A DNA stretch of 64,000 nt from Fuscovulum sp. (lineage in GTDB: Bacteria; Pseudomonadota; Alphaproteobacteria; Rhodobacterales; Rhodobacteraceae), in contig CP136571.1 of NCBI GenBank assembly GCA_035192965.1, positions 3,738,501-3,802,500 of the forward strand, written 5' to 3'. The notes beneath the pieces are model-generated. The model had not been told where the DNA came from, did not search any database, and was given only the letters and a program-made list of their open reading frames with translations. This document shows positions 28,297 to 38,838 of the stretch, one piece after another. A program made the translations under genes and the position numbers. Position 1 is the first letter of the stretch. Each line of letters opens with the position of its first letter.

Positions 28297-28330
28297 CGCA
28301 AATCCCCGGCCAATCCCTGATCAAAAAGGG

Positions 28331-28361
28331 GAAAGCCCCGGCGGCACGCGCCGGGGCTTTC
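28331..28361 (-). terminator. Intrinsic terminator after the acetate symporter gene
   Basis: Perfect 12-bp stem GAAAGCCCCGGC / GCCGGGGCTTTC (28331-28342 with 28350-28361) and a 7-nt loop. On the minus strand it is followed by CCCCTTTTTG. It starts 8 nt past the actP stop codon. The T-run is interrupted by four C's, so termination may be partial, letting some transcripts reach the DUF294 operon. Confidence 0.75.
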
Positions 28362-28369
28362 GATCTTGC

Positions 28370-30322
28370 TTAGTGGGCCTGCGCCGCACCGGCACCTTTC
28401 GGCACGCGGATCGACTGGATCAGGTCCTGCACGTCCTGCGGCGGGGCTTTGGTCATCGAAGACACGACATAAGCCACCACAAAGTTCAGCAGGGCGCCGA
28501 TCGGACCAAAGGCCGCGGGCGAGATGCCCAGCCAATGAGCGTCCGGCGTGTTCGGGAACATGTTCGTGCCGGGGATGAAGAACCAGCCCAGGTAGAGGAA
28601 GATGTAGACCGCGGTCGAAATCAGACCGACCAGCATGCCGAGGATTGCACCTTCCTTGGTCACTTTGGTGGAGAAGATCCCCATCATCAGCACCGGGAAG
28701 ATCGTCGCAGCCGCCAGACCGAAGGCCAGAGCCACCACCTGCGCGGCAAAGCCGGGCGGGTCCAGACCAAGCCAGGTCGCCAGCACGATGGCAAAGGCCA
28801 TCGAAATCCGCGCGGCCAGAAGCTCGCCCTTTTCGCTGATCTTCGGGTTCAAGGCACCCTTGATCAGGTCGTGGCTGATTGCCGACGAAATCGCCAGCAG
28901 CAGACCTGCTGCCGTCGACAGCGCGGCGGCAAGACCACCGGCAGCAACAAGCGCGATCACCCAGCCCGGAAGCTTTGCAATTTCCGGATTGGCCAGAACC
29001 ATGATGTCGTTGTTCACCGTGGTCAGTTCGTTGCCGACGAGGCCCTGTGCGGCCAGCGTCTGCCCGTTTAGGCCGTTGGCCGGATCGGCAAGCGCAGCGT
29101 CGAGTGCCGTCTTGGCTTCAGCGACCTTGGCTTCCAGTGCAGCCTTGTCGGCATCTGCCGGAGCGTCAGCCAACGCCTTGCTCGCATCGGCCATTGCCTT
29201 GTTGGCCGCCGCGAGTGCCGGCTTTTCGTTGAAGTACTGGATCAGCCCGTCGCCGTTCTTGTCCGAGAACGCCAGCAGACCGGTCTTTTCCCAGTTACGA
29301 ATCCAGGCCAGTTCCGGGTTGCTGTCGATTTCAGCAATTGAAAGCGCCGGAGCACTGAACGTGTCGCCTGCAATCGCACCCGGCCAGAAGGTCGTGGTGA
29401 TGTTCAGACGCGCCATCGAACCCACAGCCGGAGCCACGGTGTAAAGCAGCGCGATGAACACCAGTGCCCAACCCGCAGACAGACGCGCATCCGACACTTT
29501 CGGCACGGTGAAGAAGCGGATGATGACGTGCGGCAGACCTGCCGTACCGATCATCAGCGACAGCGTGACAAGGAACATGTTGAACATGTTCGGCGTGTCG
29601 GCGGTATAGGCCGCAAAGCCCAGATCCGTCACCACCTGATCAAGCTTGGTCAGGAAGGCAACATCGCCACCGGTCGGCGCGTAGCCACCGATCAGGCCAA
29701 GCTGCGGCAGGAAGTTGCCCGTCAGTTGCAGCGAGATGAACAGCGCCGGGATCGTATAGGCGATGATCAGCACGACATACTGCGCCACCTGCGTATAGGT
29801 GATGCCCTTCATGCCGCCGAACACTGCATAGGCGAACACAACGGCCGAACCGATCAGCAGGCCCTGCGTCGTGGTCACTTCCAGGAAGCGCGCAAAGGTC
29901 ACGCCCACGCCCACCATCTGCCCGATAACATAGGTGATCGAGATCACCAGAAGGCAGACCACGGCCACCATGCGGGCCGAGGTGGAATAGAAGCGATCAC
30001 CCACGAATTCCGGCACAGTGAACTTGCCGAACTTGCGCAGGTAAGGCGCCAGAAGCAGTGCCAGAAGCACATAGCCGCCGGTCCAGCCCATCAGGAAGAC
30101 CGAGTTGCCGTAGCCCCCGAAGGCGATCAGACCCGCCATCGAGATGAACGAAGCCGCCGACATCCAGTCAGCCGCCGTCGCCATGCCGTTGACCACCGGG
30201 CCAACGCCTTGGCCCGCTGCATAGAATTCCGCCGTCGAACCGGCGCGTGCCCAGAAGGCGATCCCGAAATACAGCGCGAAAGACGCACCGATGACGAGAA
30301 GGTTAAGGGTAAACTGATCCAT
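28370..30322 (-). CDS. actP: Sodium:solute (acetate) symporter, VC_2705/ActP type, with soluble insertion
   Basis: A 650-residue SSS-family transporter with about 13 membrane helices; the family is usually about 550-590 residues. Typical motifs are AADWMSAASFISMAGLIAF and GTAGLPHVIIRFF. Between two helices lies an extra segment at about residues 345-430. It contains DKNGDGLIQYFNE, resembling an EF-hand loop, and a long Ala/Lys/Asp-rich helix (ALAAANKAMADASKALADAP and onward). With DUF4212 8 nt upstream and acs at the head of the cluster, acetate or another short monocarboxylate is the likely substrate. ActP as a symbol is provisional. Confidence 0.88.
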   Translation of the reverse strand: MDQFTLNLLVIGASFALYFGIAFWARAGSTAEFYAAGQGVGPVVNGMATAADWMSAASFISMAGLIAFGGYGNSVFLMGWTGGYVLLALLLAPYLRKFGKFTVPEFVGDRFYSTSARMVAVVCLLVISITYVIGQMVGVGVTFARFLEVTTTQGLLIGSAVVFAYAVFGGMKGITYTQVAQYVVLIIAYTIPALFISLQLTGNFLPQLGLIGGYAPTGGDVAFLTKLDQVVTDLGFAAYTADTPNMFNMFLVTLSLMIGTAGLPHVIIRFFTVPKVSDARLSAGWALVFIALLYTVAPAVGSMARLNITTTFWPGAIAGDTFSAPALSIAEIDSNPELAWIRNWEKTGLLAFSDKNGDGLIQYFNEKPALAAANKAMADASKALADAPADADKAALEAKVAEAKTALDAALADPANGLNGQTLAAQGLVGNELTTVNNDIMVLANPEIAKLPGWVIALVAAGGLAAALSTAAGLLLAISSAISHDLIKGALNPKISEKGELLAARISMAFAIVLATWLGLDPPGFAAQVVALAFGLAAATIFPVLMMGIFSTKVTKEGAILGMLVGLISTAVYIFLYLGWFFIPGTNMFPNTPDAHWLGISPAAFGPIGALLNFVVAYVVSSMTKAPPQDVQDLIQSIRVPKGAGAAQAH

Positions 30323-30330
30323 TTTCCCGC

Positions 30331-30588
30331 TTACTCCTCAACGCCATGTTCTTTGTCGAGCTTGTTCATCTTTGCCGCATAGGCAAAAATCAGCACGAGA
30401 AAGACGTAAATTGCCCCGTTCTGCGCCATCCAGAATCCAAGATCGGCACCGCCGACACTGATCCCCGAAAGCGCAGGACGAAGAATGATGCCCATCCCGA
30501 AGGAACACACGAACCAGATCACCATCGAAATCACGATGACCCGGATGTTCGCGGCCCAATAGGCGTTGGACGATGTCTTGTCCGCCAT
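30331..30588 (-). CDS. DUF4212 small subunit of the SSS symporter
   Basis: An 85-residue protein with two membrane helices (about residues 14-36 and 52-74). The NAYWAANIRVI and SFGMGIIL blocks are typical of DUF4212, which always precedes VC_2705-type SSS transporters. It is presumed to be an accessory subunit. The start is ATG 30588 with AGGGAG about 9 nt upstream. The stop lies 8 nt before the transporter ATG. Confidence 0.92.
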   Translation of the reverse strand: MADKTSSNAYWAANIRVIVISMVIWFVCSFGMGIILRPALSGISVGGADLGFWMAQNGAIYVFLVLIFAYAAKMNKLDKEHGVEE

Positions 30589-30660
30589 GAGTGCTACTCC
30601 CTGTAGGTTTCTTGTCTCCACCTCCGCACCCCCCTTTTGCAGGGATGCGGCCTCCCCTCG

Positions 30661-31329
30661 TTACGCCGATACCCGTGTCACGATGGCCGAAAGCGCCGCA
30701 CGGATCGCCGCGATGGAACCCATCGCATCGACCCGTTGCAGCACGCCCTGCCCCTCGTAATGGGCGATCAACGGTGCCGTCTGGGCGTGATAGGCTTGCA
30801 GCCGTTCCCGCACCGTTTCGGCATTGTCGTCAGCCCGGCGCTTGAACGCCGTGCCGCCGCATTTGTCACAAGCACCCGCCACCGCAGGCCGCTTGAATTC
30901 GTCATGATAGCCTTCGCCGCAGGCCGCGCAGGTGAACCGCCCCGCGACCCGGCCGACCATGGCCTCGTCATCCACCTCAAGGCTGACCGCTGCCGTCACC
31001 TTCTGGCCTGCCGCTTCCAGCAACCCATCCAGCGCCGCCGCCTGCCCCGCCGTGCGCGGAAACCCGTCCAGTATGATGCCCTTGGCCACATCGGGCGCCG
31101 CCATGCGGTCCTTCAGCACCGCCAGCACGATGTCATCGGAAACCAGTTGCCCCGCTTCCATCACCGCCTTCGCCTGACGCCCAGCCTCCGTGCCCGCCGC
31201 CACCGCCGCGCGCAACAGATCGCCCGTGGACAACTGGACCAGACCAAAGTCCTCTTCCAGCATCCGCGCCTGTGTGCCCTTGCCGGCCCCCGGAGGGCCC
31301 AGCAAGATCAGCACAGCAGGTTTGGTCAT
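30661..31329 (-). CDS. adk: Adenylate kinase with Cys4 LID, in the acetate operon
   Basis: A 222-residue adenylate kinase. The P-loop is GPPGAGKGTQ (about residues 10-19), the AMP-binding segment is STGDLLRAAV, and LDGFPRT is present. The LID carries four cysteines (CAACGEGYH, then CDKCGG), implying a bound zinc or iron ion as in Paracoccus Adk. The start is ATG 31329, 17 nt after the acs stop. It would convert the AMP released by Acs back to ADP. In relatives adk normally sits in the secY ribosomal operon, so this may be a second copy. Confidence 0.92.
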   Translation of the reverse strand: MTKPAVLILLGPPGAGKGTQARMLEEDFGLVQLSTGDLLRAAVAAGTEAGRQAKAVMEAGQLVSDDIVLAVLKDRMAAPDVAKGIILDGFPRTAGQAAALDGLLEAAGQKVTAAVSLEVDDEAMVGRVAGRFTCAACGEGYHDEFKRPAVAGACDKCGGTAFKRRADDNAETVRERLQAYHAQTAPLIAHYEGQGVLQRVDAMGSIAAIRAALSAIVTRVSA

Positions 31330-31346
31330 CACCTCGGACACCGCCC

Positions 31347-33311
<1,965 letters not shown>

Positions 33312-33670
33312 GGATTTTCCTCCGTCTTCGCCCTGTTGCGCCAGGTCTCCCCCCCGGAGGCCATCGCATCACGCAACCGCGATAATAGTTGAGTTCTAGT
33401 TAATTACCAACAAGTCATTGAAGTCCATAGCATTTTCTGTAAATTCATTGACGAAAGAAGAAGCAATTAGTCAACTATTTTACAAATCGCCAACTAACCC
33501 CCCGTTTCGCCATGCGATTTTCGCGCCTGTCCGGCGGGGTGACCGCCCAGCCTGCCCCCAGCGCGCACCTGCGGCAAAAAATCCCGCCCCCAGTCGCGCA
33601 GGTTCCGCCGCTGCTACGCGCTCGCCGGTCGGCCCCACAATCGCCGGGTGATTCCCGCTCGAAACCGGCC
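33312..33670. promoter_or_regulatory. Regulatory region upstream of acs, A/T-rich
   Basis: This 359-bp region contains an A/T-rich block (33380-33490) that stands out in this genome. On the minus strand TTGGTA (33410-33405), a 17-nt spacer and TATTAT (33387-33382) form a good promoter for acs. Further upstream is TAGTCAACTA (33468-33477), identical to the decamer in front of uxaC, and TAGTTGA occurs again at 33386-33392. 33500-33670 is ordinary GC-rich DNA with no gene I can support. Confidence 0.6.
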
Positions 33671-34297
33671 CTAGACCACCCGCGCGATCCGTGCGGCCAG
33701 CCGCAATCCGTGCGTTGCATCCATCGCAATGGCAGGCAGCACCGGATCATATCCCGCCCGGATCAGCGCCGCGATCTCGGGCCGCAGCATCACCGCCCCG
33801 CCAGCTCCGGCCGCCAGCGGTGACATATCGCCAAAGGCCCGGTCCGACCACAGAAGGATCATCTGCACCGCCTGGCTCAGCGCCAGCGTTTCGGCCGACA
33901 CTGCCTCAAGATGCGCGTCCATCCGCACGAACACGAACACCGCCCGGATCGCCCCCTCCAGATCAAAGCGGAAGATGCGATACTGGTTCGCCCCCGCCTC
34001 TTCCAGCCGCGCGCACAGCGCCGCCAACCCCGGCACCAGCCGGTCCAAGTTTGGCACCTCAGGCAATTCCGCCCAGTCGCGAAAGAAGAAGATCATCAGG
34101 TTTGCACCCAGTTCCGGGTCCGTCTCGGCCATCTTGTGGCCCGCCAGTGCCACCACGGCTTCCACGGCACCCTTCACCACCGCCAGCGTCGCATCTTCGA
34201 CACCGAACACCACCGGCACAATGGGCCGCCCCCAGCGCGCAAACAGGTACGTCCCGTCCGCGCGGGTGAACAACGCCTGAACCTGATCCGGGGTCAT
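33671..34297 (-). CDS. Conserved-looking hypothetical protein
   Basis: A 208-residue cytoplasmic protein without signal or membrane helices. The N-terminal half looks alpha/beta (YLFARWGRPIVPVVFGVEDATLAVVKGAVEAV). It has a hydrophobic LMIFFFRDWAELPEVPNLDRL segment near residue 70 and FRFDLEGAIRAVFVFVRM near 115. I recognise no family. I chose ATG 34297 because upstream in-frame sequence runs through a hairpin array. It lies downstream of ruvB on the same strand. Confidence 0.75.
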   Translation of the reverse strand: MTPDQVQALFTRADGTYLFARWGRPIVPVVFGVEDATLAVVKGAVEAVVALAGHKMAETDPELGANLMIFFFRDWAELPEVPNLDRLVPGLAALCARLEEAGANQYRIFRFDLEGAIRAVFVFVRMDAHLEAVSAETLALSQAVQMILLWSDRAFGDMSPLAAGAGGAVMLRPEIAALIRAGYDPVLPAIAMDATHGLRLAARIARVV

Positions 34298-34336
34298 CCT
34301 ACACTCCCTCGCCGCCCGTCCCATCATTCCGCCCGG

Positions 34337-34441
34337 GCCCCAAAAGTTTTCCTGAAAACTTTTGGGGCTCCACAGCCGAAAAATTTCGATCCGAAATTTT
34401 CCGGCCCCCGCGGGCAAAAATTTTCCTGAAAATTTTTGCCC
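34337..34441. repeat. Array of three short-loop hairpins (after ruvB)
   Basis: Three consecutive hairpins. First: GCCCCAAAAGTTTT with its complement (34337-34350 / 34355-34368) around CCTG. Second: 34376-34388 / 34392-34404, 13 bp with one mismatch, loop ATC. Third: 34412-34424 / 34429-34441, 13 bp, loop CCTG again. Inner stems are A/T only, while bases outside are GC. The array begins 3 nt after the ruvB stop (minus strand). A terminator role is possible, but no T-run follows. Confidence 0.8.
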
Positions 34442-34444
34442 CGC

Positions 34445-35473
34445 TCAAGCCTCGAACAGATCGCTCTGCCCCGGTGCCCGCGGCGCCTCCAACCCCAGAT
34501 GCCGCCAGGCCTTTGTCGCCAGCATCCGTCCGCGCGGCGTGCGCTGGATCAGGCCCTGTTGCAACAGGTAGGGCTCGATCACTTCCTCGATGGCATCGCG
34601 CGCCTCCGACAGGGCCGCGGCGATGGTTTCCACCCCCACCGGCCCGCCGCCATAATTCTCGGCCAGCAGCAGCAGATACCGCCGGTCCGCCCCGTCTAGG
34701 CCCAGATGATCCACGCCCAGCCGCGTCAGCGCCCGGTCGGCAATCGCCTTGGTCAGACAGCCATCCCCCTCGACCAGCACGAAATCCACCACCCGCCTGA
34801 GCAGCCGCCCCGCCACGCGGGGCGTCCCCCGCGCGCGCCGCGCAATCTCGCGCGTGCCCTGCGCCTCGGCCGGCACGCCCAGCAGCCGCGCGCCCCGCGC
34901 CACGATCAGATCCAGCTCATCCTCGGTATAGAACTGCAACCGCGTCGGTATCCCGAACCGATCGCGCAGCGGAGTCGTCAAAAGCCCCAGCCGCGTCGTC
35001 GCCCCCACCAGCGTAAAGGGCTGCAATTCAATCCGCACCGTCCGCGCCGCTGGCCCCTCGCCGATCACCAGATCCAGCGCGAAATCCTCCATCGCAGGAT
35101 AGAGCACCTCCTCCACCACAGGCGACAGTCGGTGAATCTCGTCGATGAACAGCACATCGCGCGGTTCCAGATTGGTCAGGATCGCCGCCAGATCGCCGGG
35201 CTTGGCCAGAACCGGGCCGGATGTCATGCGAAACCCCACGCCCAATTCCCGCGCCATGATCTGCGCCAGCGTGGTTTTCCCCAATCCGGGCGGCCCATGG
35301 AACAGCGTATGGTCCATCGCCTCCCCCCGCATCCGGGCGCTTTCGATAAAGACGCGCAGATTGGCCCGCGCCTCCGCCTGCCCCACGAATTCCTCAAGCG
35401 CCTGCGGGCGCAAGGCGCGGTCGGTATCTTCGGGCAGCCGCTCGGGGCGCAAGGTCGGGTCCGGGTCCATCAT
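34445..35473 (-). CDS. ruvB: Holliday junction ATP-dependent helicase RuvB
   Basis: A 342-residue AAA+ branch-migration motor that pumps DNA through RuvA-bound Holliday junctions. It begins [16 protein letters not shown] and has Walker [10 protein letters not shown], Walker [10 protein letters not shown] and sensor 1 GATTRLG. The C-terminal winged helix ends [19 protein letters not shown]. The two tandem ATGs (35473, 35470) are equivalent choices. It is 48 nt downstream of htpX, which separates it from ruvCA. Confidence 0.95.
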   Translation of the reverse strand: MMDPDPTLRPERLPEDTDRALRPQALEEFVGQAEARANLRVFIESARMRGEAMDHTLFHGPPGLGKTTLAQIMARELGVGFRMTSGPVLAKPGDLAAILTNLEPRDVLFIDEIHRLSPVVEEVLYPAMEDFALDLVIGEGPAARTVRIELQPFTLVGATTRLGLLTTPLRDRFGIPTRLQFYTEDELDLIVARGARLLGVPAEAQGTREIARRARGTPRVAGRLLRRVVDFVLVEGDGCLTKAIADRALTRLGVDHLGLDGADRRYLLLLAENYGGGPVGVETIAAALSEARDAIEEVIEPYLLQQGLIQRTPRGRMLATKAWRHLGLEAPRAPGQSDLFEA

Positions 35474-35521
35474 GGCGGGAACATTCACAGAACGCCGCCG
35501 ATTTGGCAAGAAGCGCCAAAC

Positions 35522-36406
35522 CTATTCCCAAGGCCCCCGCGCCGCCACCCCCACCTTGCCCCAGCGCTTGCCCTCGCCCGCCAACGCCTCCAGCGCCGCA
35601 ACGCGATTGGCAGTCGCGGGATGGGTGGAAAACAGCGCGTCATGCGCATGGGCATGCAGCGGATTGATGATGAACATATGCGCCACCGCCGGGTTCCGCT
35701 CGGCCGCGTCATTGTCGATGCCCTTGGCAAAGGCGTCGATCTTCTTCAAAGCCGAGGCCAGCCACAGCGGATTGCCGCAGATCGCCGCCCCCACCTTGTC
35801 GGCCTCATATTCGCGCGACCGAGAGATTGCCATCTGCACCAACCCCGCCGCCATCGGGGCCAGCAGCATCAGCGCGATGGTCCCGATCATCCCGCCGGGC
35901 CGGTCGCGCGACCCGAAGAACAACGCGAAATTGGCCAGCATCCCGATCGCCCCGGCAAATGTCGCCGTCACCGTCATGATCAGCGTGTCGCGGTTCTGGA
36001 TATGCGCCAGTTCATGCGCCATCACCGCCGCCACCTCCTCGGCCGTCAACCGCCGCAGCAATCCCGTCGTCGCCGCCACCGCCGCATTTTCCGGGTTCCG
36101 CCCGGTGGCAAAGGCATTGGGCTGATCCGTCTCGATCACATAGACTCGTGGCCGCGGCATCCCCGCCCCATCGGCCAGCCGATGCACCATCCCCACGAAA
36201 TCCGGCGCCGTCTGCGCTGTCACCTCGCGCGCGCCGGTCATGCGCAACACGGCCTTGTCGGCATTCCAATAGCCGATCAGGTTCATCCCCGCCGCCACCA
36301 CCAACGCAAGCACCGCCCCGCTGGCGCCACCCAGCATGGCCCCGATCCCCATGAACAGCGCCGTCAGCGCCGCCATCAGAACAAATGTCTTGGCATATCC
36401 GGTCAT
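35522..36406 (-). CDS. htpX: HtpX membrane zinc metalloprotease (M48)
   Basis: A 294-residue inner-membrane protease for quality control of membrane proteins. Two N-terminal membrane helices (about 8-30 and 33-50) are followed by the zinc motif [10 protein letters not shown] (near residue 131) and two further hydrophobic helices. The downstream ligand Glu is in [11 protein letters not shown]. It sits between ruvA and ruvB on the same strand, 67 and 48 nt from them. Confidence 0.94.
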   Translation of the reverse strand: MTGYAKTFVLMAALTALFMGIGAMLGGASGAVLALVVAAGMNLIGYWNADKAVLRMTGAREVTAQTAPDFVGMVHRLADGAGMPRPRVYVIETDQPNAFATGRNPENAAVAATTGLLRRLTAEEVAAVMAHELAHIQNRDTLIMTVTATFAGAIGMLANFALFFGSRDRPGGMIGTIALMLLAPMAAGLVQMAISRSREYEADKVGAAICGNPLWLASALKKIDAFAKGIDNDAAERNPAVAHMFIINPLHAHAHDALFSTHPATANRVAALEALAGEGKRWGKVGVAARGPWE

Positions 36407-36473
36407 CGTCAGACCCTCCGTTTCCCCAAAGATGGGACATCCGGCCGACCGCGCAAGACCCGTCCAGGAACCT

Positions 36474-37154
36474 CTACTTCGGCGCGAGCAGCTTCAGCGC
36501 CGCCCGGATCAGCGCCCCGGTATTGGCCTCCGGCAGTTCCGCCGCCGCGGTCGCCACGGCCTGCGCCGCATCGCCGGGGCCATAGCCAAGGTTCGACAAC
36601 GCCGACAGCGCATCCGCGCTGGCCGTGGCTCGCGCCTGCGCCGCCCCGTCCACCTTTGCCACCCGCTTCGGCGCGGGCGTCATCGGCTCGATCACCGCAT
36701 CCGCATCATCCGCCACCGCCGATACCGACAGGTTCCCCCCCATCGCCATCAACCCCGGCGCTTTCGATTTCAGCTCAAGGATCACCCGCTGCGCCAGCTT
36801 TGGCCCCACACCAGGTGCCGCCTGAACCGCCCGCGCATCGCCCAGCGAAATCGCCCGCGCCACGCCCTCGGCCCCCAAGGCACCAAGGATGGCCATGGCG
36901 GCCTTCGCCCCCACCCCCTGCACCGTCATCAGCAACTTGTGCCATTCTTTCTCCAGCATGGTCGGGAACCCGAACAGCTGCAAAAGATCCTCCCGCACCA
37001 GCAGGTCGGTATACAGCGATACCGCCTCGCCCACCCCCGGCAGGCTGGCCATCGTGCGCTCGTTCACATGCACGATATACCCCACGCCCCGCACATCGAT
37101 CAGCACTTGATCGCCGCCGCGCCAATCCACCCGTCCCGAAATCTTGCCGATCAT
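36474..37154 (-). CDS. ruvA: Holliday junction DNA helicase subunit RuvA
   Basis: A 226-residue RuvA that binds Holliday junctions as a tetramer and loads RuvB. An N-terminal OB domain (MIGKISGRV) leads to two helix-hairpin-helix segments ([20 protein letters not shown] and [19 protein letters not shown]). A flexible linker precedes the small C-terminal domain III ([13 protein letters not shown]) that contacts RuvB. The start ATG 37154 overlaps the ruvC stop by 4 bp. Confidence 0.96.
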   Translation of the reverse strand: MIGKISGRVDWRGGDQVLIDVRGVGYIVHVNERTMASLPGVGEAVSLYTDLLVREDLLQLFGFPTMLEKEWHKLLMTVQGVGAKAAMAILGALGAEGVARAISLGDARAVQAAPGVGPKLAQRVILELKSKAPGLMAMGGNLSVSAVADDADAVIEPMTPAPKRVAKVDGAAQARATASADALSALSNLGYGPGDAAQAVATAAAELPEANTGALIRAALKLLAPK

Positions 37155-37669
37155 CCCGCCGCCCTCTTCAGCGCCGCCTGCATCCGCCCGGCGCTCTGGC
37201 TGTGATGGGCATGGCAGATCGCCACCGCCAGCGCGTCCGCCGCATCCGGCCCGGCAATCTTCACCCCCGGCAGATGCAGCTTCACCATATGGTCCACCTG
37301 CACCTTGGCAGCATGGCCCACGCCCACCACCGTCTTCTTCACCGCATTGGGCGCATATTCCCCGACGCTCAGCCCGAACTGCGCCGGCACCAGCAGCGCG
37401 ATCCCCCGCGCCTGCCCCAGCTTCAGCGTCGCCACCGCGTCCTTGTTCACGAATGTATGCTCCACCGCCGCCGTATCCGGCTGCCACTGGCGCAGCACCT
37501 CGGTCAGCTGGGAATGCAGCGACAGCAATCGCTGCGCCAGATCACCCTCACCCTCGCCGGGGGCGGAATGGCAGATGCCATTGGCGACATGGGTCAGGCG
37601 TGACCCCGCCACGTCGATCACCCCCCAGCCCAGGTTGCGAAGGCCGGGATCAATCCCCAGAACACGCAT
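37151..37669 (-). CDS. ruvC: Holliday junction resolvase RuvC
   Basis: A 172-residue Holliday junction endonuclease. The first catalytic Asp is in [15 protein letters not shown], the Glu in [10 protein letters not shown], and the C-terminal acidic pair in [16 protein letters not shown]. It leads the ruvC-ruvA pair and is divergent from the DUF1127 region to its right. Confidence 0.96.
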   Translation of the reverse strand: MRVLGIDPGLRNLGWGVIDVAGSRLTHVANGICHSAPGEGEGDLAQRLLSLHSQLTEVLRQWQPDTAAVEHTFVNKDAVATLKLGQARGIALLVPAQFGLSVGEYAPNAVKKTVVGVGHAAKVQVDHMVKLHLPGVKIAGPDAADALAVAICHAHHSQSAGRMQAALKRAAG

Positions 37670-37741
37670 GCCCGCCCCTTTTCTTCTTGCTTAGCCCAGA
37701 ACTAGCACGAAACGGGAACATCCGGCAAATGGCTTTTCTGC

Positions 37742-37770
37742 TTGCAGCCTTTGTAAAGGTTTTGTTATGC
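37742..37770 (+). promoter_or_regulatory. Candidate promoter of a small RNA
   Basis: TTGCAG (37742-37747), a 17-nt spacer, then TTATGC (37765-37770); an 18-nt spacer gives TATGCA. Transcription would start near 37777, in the gap between ruvC and the DUF1127 gene. By consensus match alone it is moderate; the downstream terminator adds support. Confidence 0.4.
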
Positions 37771-37776
37771 AGATGC

Positions 37777-37863
37777 AGAACGCGACGCTGCCCCCGTCGA
37801 AACCGACAGAAGCGCAGACCGCATTTCAAAACCCAAACAATAACGGGCCCTTCGGGCCCTTTT
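37777..37863 (+). ncRNA. Candidate small RNA upstream of the DUF1127 gene
   Basis: About 87 nt between a plausible promoter and an intrinsic terminator, GGGCCC-TTC-GGGCCC then TTTT (37845-37863). The 5' part forms a small hairpin, CGACG / CGTCG (37783-37787 with 37795-37799), whose loop is CTGCCCC. In Rhodobacter, DUF1127 genes adjoin CcsR sRNAs with C-rich anti-Shine-Dalgarno loops. The parallel is suggestive, but here the RNA precedes the gene and lacks the CCUCCUCCC motif. A short in-frame ORF overlaps it, but I do not believe that ORF is coding. Confidence 0.4.
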
Positions 37864-37988
37864 CGTCATGCAGCCATTGCAAGGGTGCTTTGCAAGCGCA
37901 GCACTGGCTTTGCACATGCAGCACGATTATATGGCTCTCAAGAAGCGCGAATGCTTCTACCATGAGCAGTTTGTAAAGGATAATTCCC

Positions 37989-38192
37989 ATGGCCGCCTTC
38001 GAGACGACCCGTCCGGCGCCGTTCGGCGCCATTTCGATCTTCCGCACCGTTCAGTTCATCAGCAATGCCTTCATTGCGTTCTCGAACTGGAACGATGCCC
38101 GCGTCACGCGCAACACCCTCGCCAAGCTTTCCGATCGTGAGCTTGATGATATCGGTCTGTGCCGTGGCGATATCGAAATGCTCGGTCGCTGA
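37989..38192 (+). CDS. DUF1127 small basic protein
   Basis: A 67-residue protein. The C-terminal DUF1127 motif is LSDRELDDIGLCRGDIEML, after a helix with NWNDARVTRNTLAKL. Members such as CcaF1 in Rhodobacter are small RNA-binding or stress-adaptation proteins co-processed with sRNAs. The start is ATG 37989 with an AAAGGA site 8 nt upstream. A strong terminator follows 26 nt after the stop. Confidence 0.88.
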   Translation: MAAFETTRPAPFGAISIFRTVQFISNAFIAFSNWNDARVTRNTLAKLSDRELDDIGLCRGDIEMLGR

Positions 38193-38217
38193 TCCTTCAG
38201 CCACCGAACGACCTGCC

Positions 38218-38259
38218 AGAGCCGTCGTCCGTGGGGGACCGACGGCTCTTTGCTTTTTC
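38218..38259 (+). terminator. Intrinsic terminator of the DUF1127 gene
   Basis: 10-bp stem AGAGCCGTCG / CGACGGCTCT (38218-38227 with 38240-38249) followed by TTGCTTTTT. The loop can extend pairing with TCC/GGA. Confidence 0.85.
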
Positions 38260-38366
38260 CAGCCCTCGCGTGATGCGCCTTCTGCCGAAACGACGTCACA
38301 GCAAACGCCAAAAAGCAGGTGCCGCCAGGGCGACCTGCTCCAAGTCCAAACCGGACTCCCTCAGCC

Positions 38367-38720
38367 TCAGATCTTGCTGCGCTCCACCACCAGCGCAATG
38401 CCGTCCGACACCAGCCGCGTGATCGGTTCAGACCGCATCAGGAACCCCTGAACCGCGTCGAAACCGCCCCGCGCTTCGATCTCAGCCACGCGCCGGTCGA
38501 ATGACGCCTCGCCCATATGGTAATGGATCGCGCCCTTCATCCCGAAGCAGGCACAGAACAGGAAAACACCGACGCGAAAGATCGGCCGCCGCCGCACAGG
38601 CAAACGCCGATAAAAGGACCGCCCAAGTGTATCGGGCGCCTCAAAGCCGTATCCCATCGCATGGGCCTGCTCGATGCGGCCCACGCGGGTATAGAAGTCT
38701 TCCAAATTAGGGTCAGACAT
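38367..38720 (-). CDS. Hypothetical single-span membrane protein
   Basis: A 117-residue protein beginning MSDPNLEDFYTRVGRIEQAH. It has one hydrophobic segment at about residues 52-72 (IFRVGVFLFCACFGMKGAIH), preceded by a basic patch (RRLPVRRRP), and a soluble C-terminal tail (VAEIEARGGFDAVQ). I know no family name. The start is ATG 38720; the gene is monocistronic by spacing. Confidence 0.72.
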   Translation of the reverse strand: MSDPNLEDFYTRVGRIEQAHAMGYGFEAPDTLGRSFYRRLPVRRRPIFRVGVFLFCACFGMKGAIHYHMGEASFDRRVAEIEARGGFDAVQGFLMRSEPITRLVSDGIALVVERSKI

Positions 38721-38838
38721 GGCTTGCACCTGCATCTCGACCCCCACCGTCTTAATCAGTATCTTCAGATCATGGCAAAATTACGGCGAAACGGCCCCTT
38801 TGCCGCTTTTCTGCCGCAACTTTTAATACAACTTTGGT

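Noticed and set aside
37767-37976. 69-codon ORF in the region proposed as sRNA
   Set aside because: It runs through a terminator hairpin and has poor codon usage and no ribosome-binding site of note.
37938-38204. 88-codon minus-strand frame over the DUF1127 gene
   Set aside because: It is antisense to a recognisable DUF1127 protein with its own ribosome-binding site and terminator.
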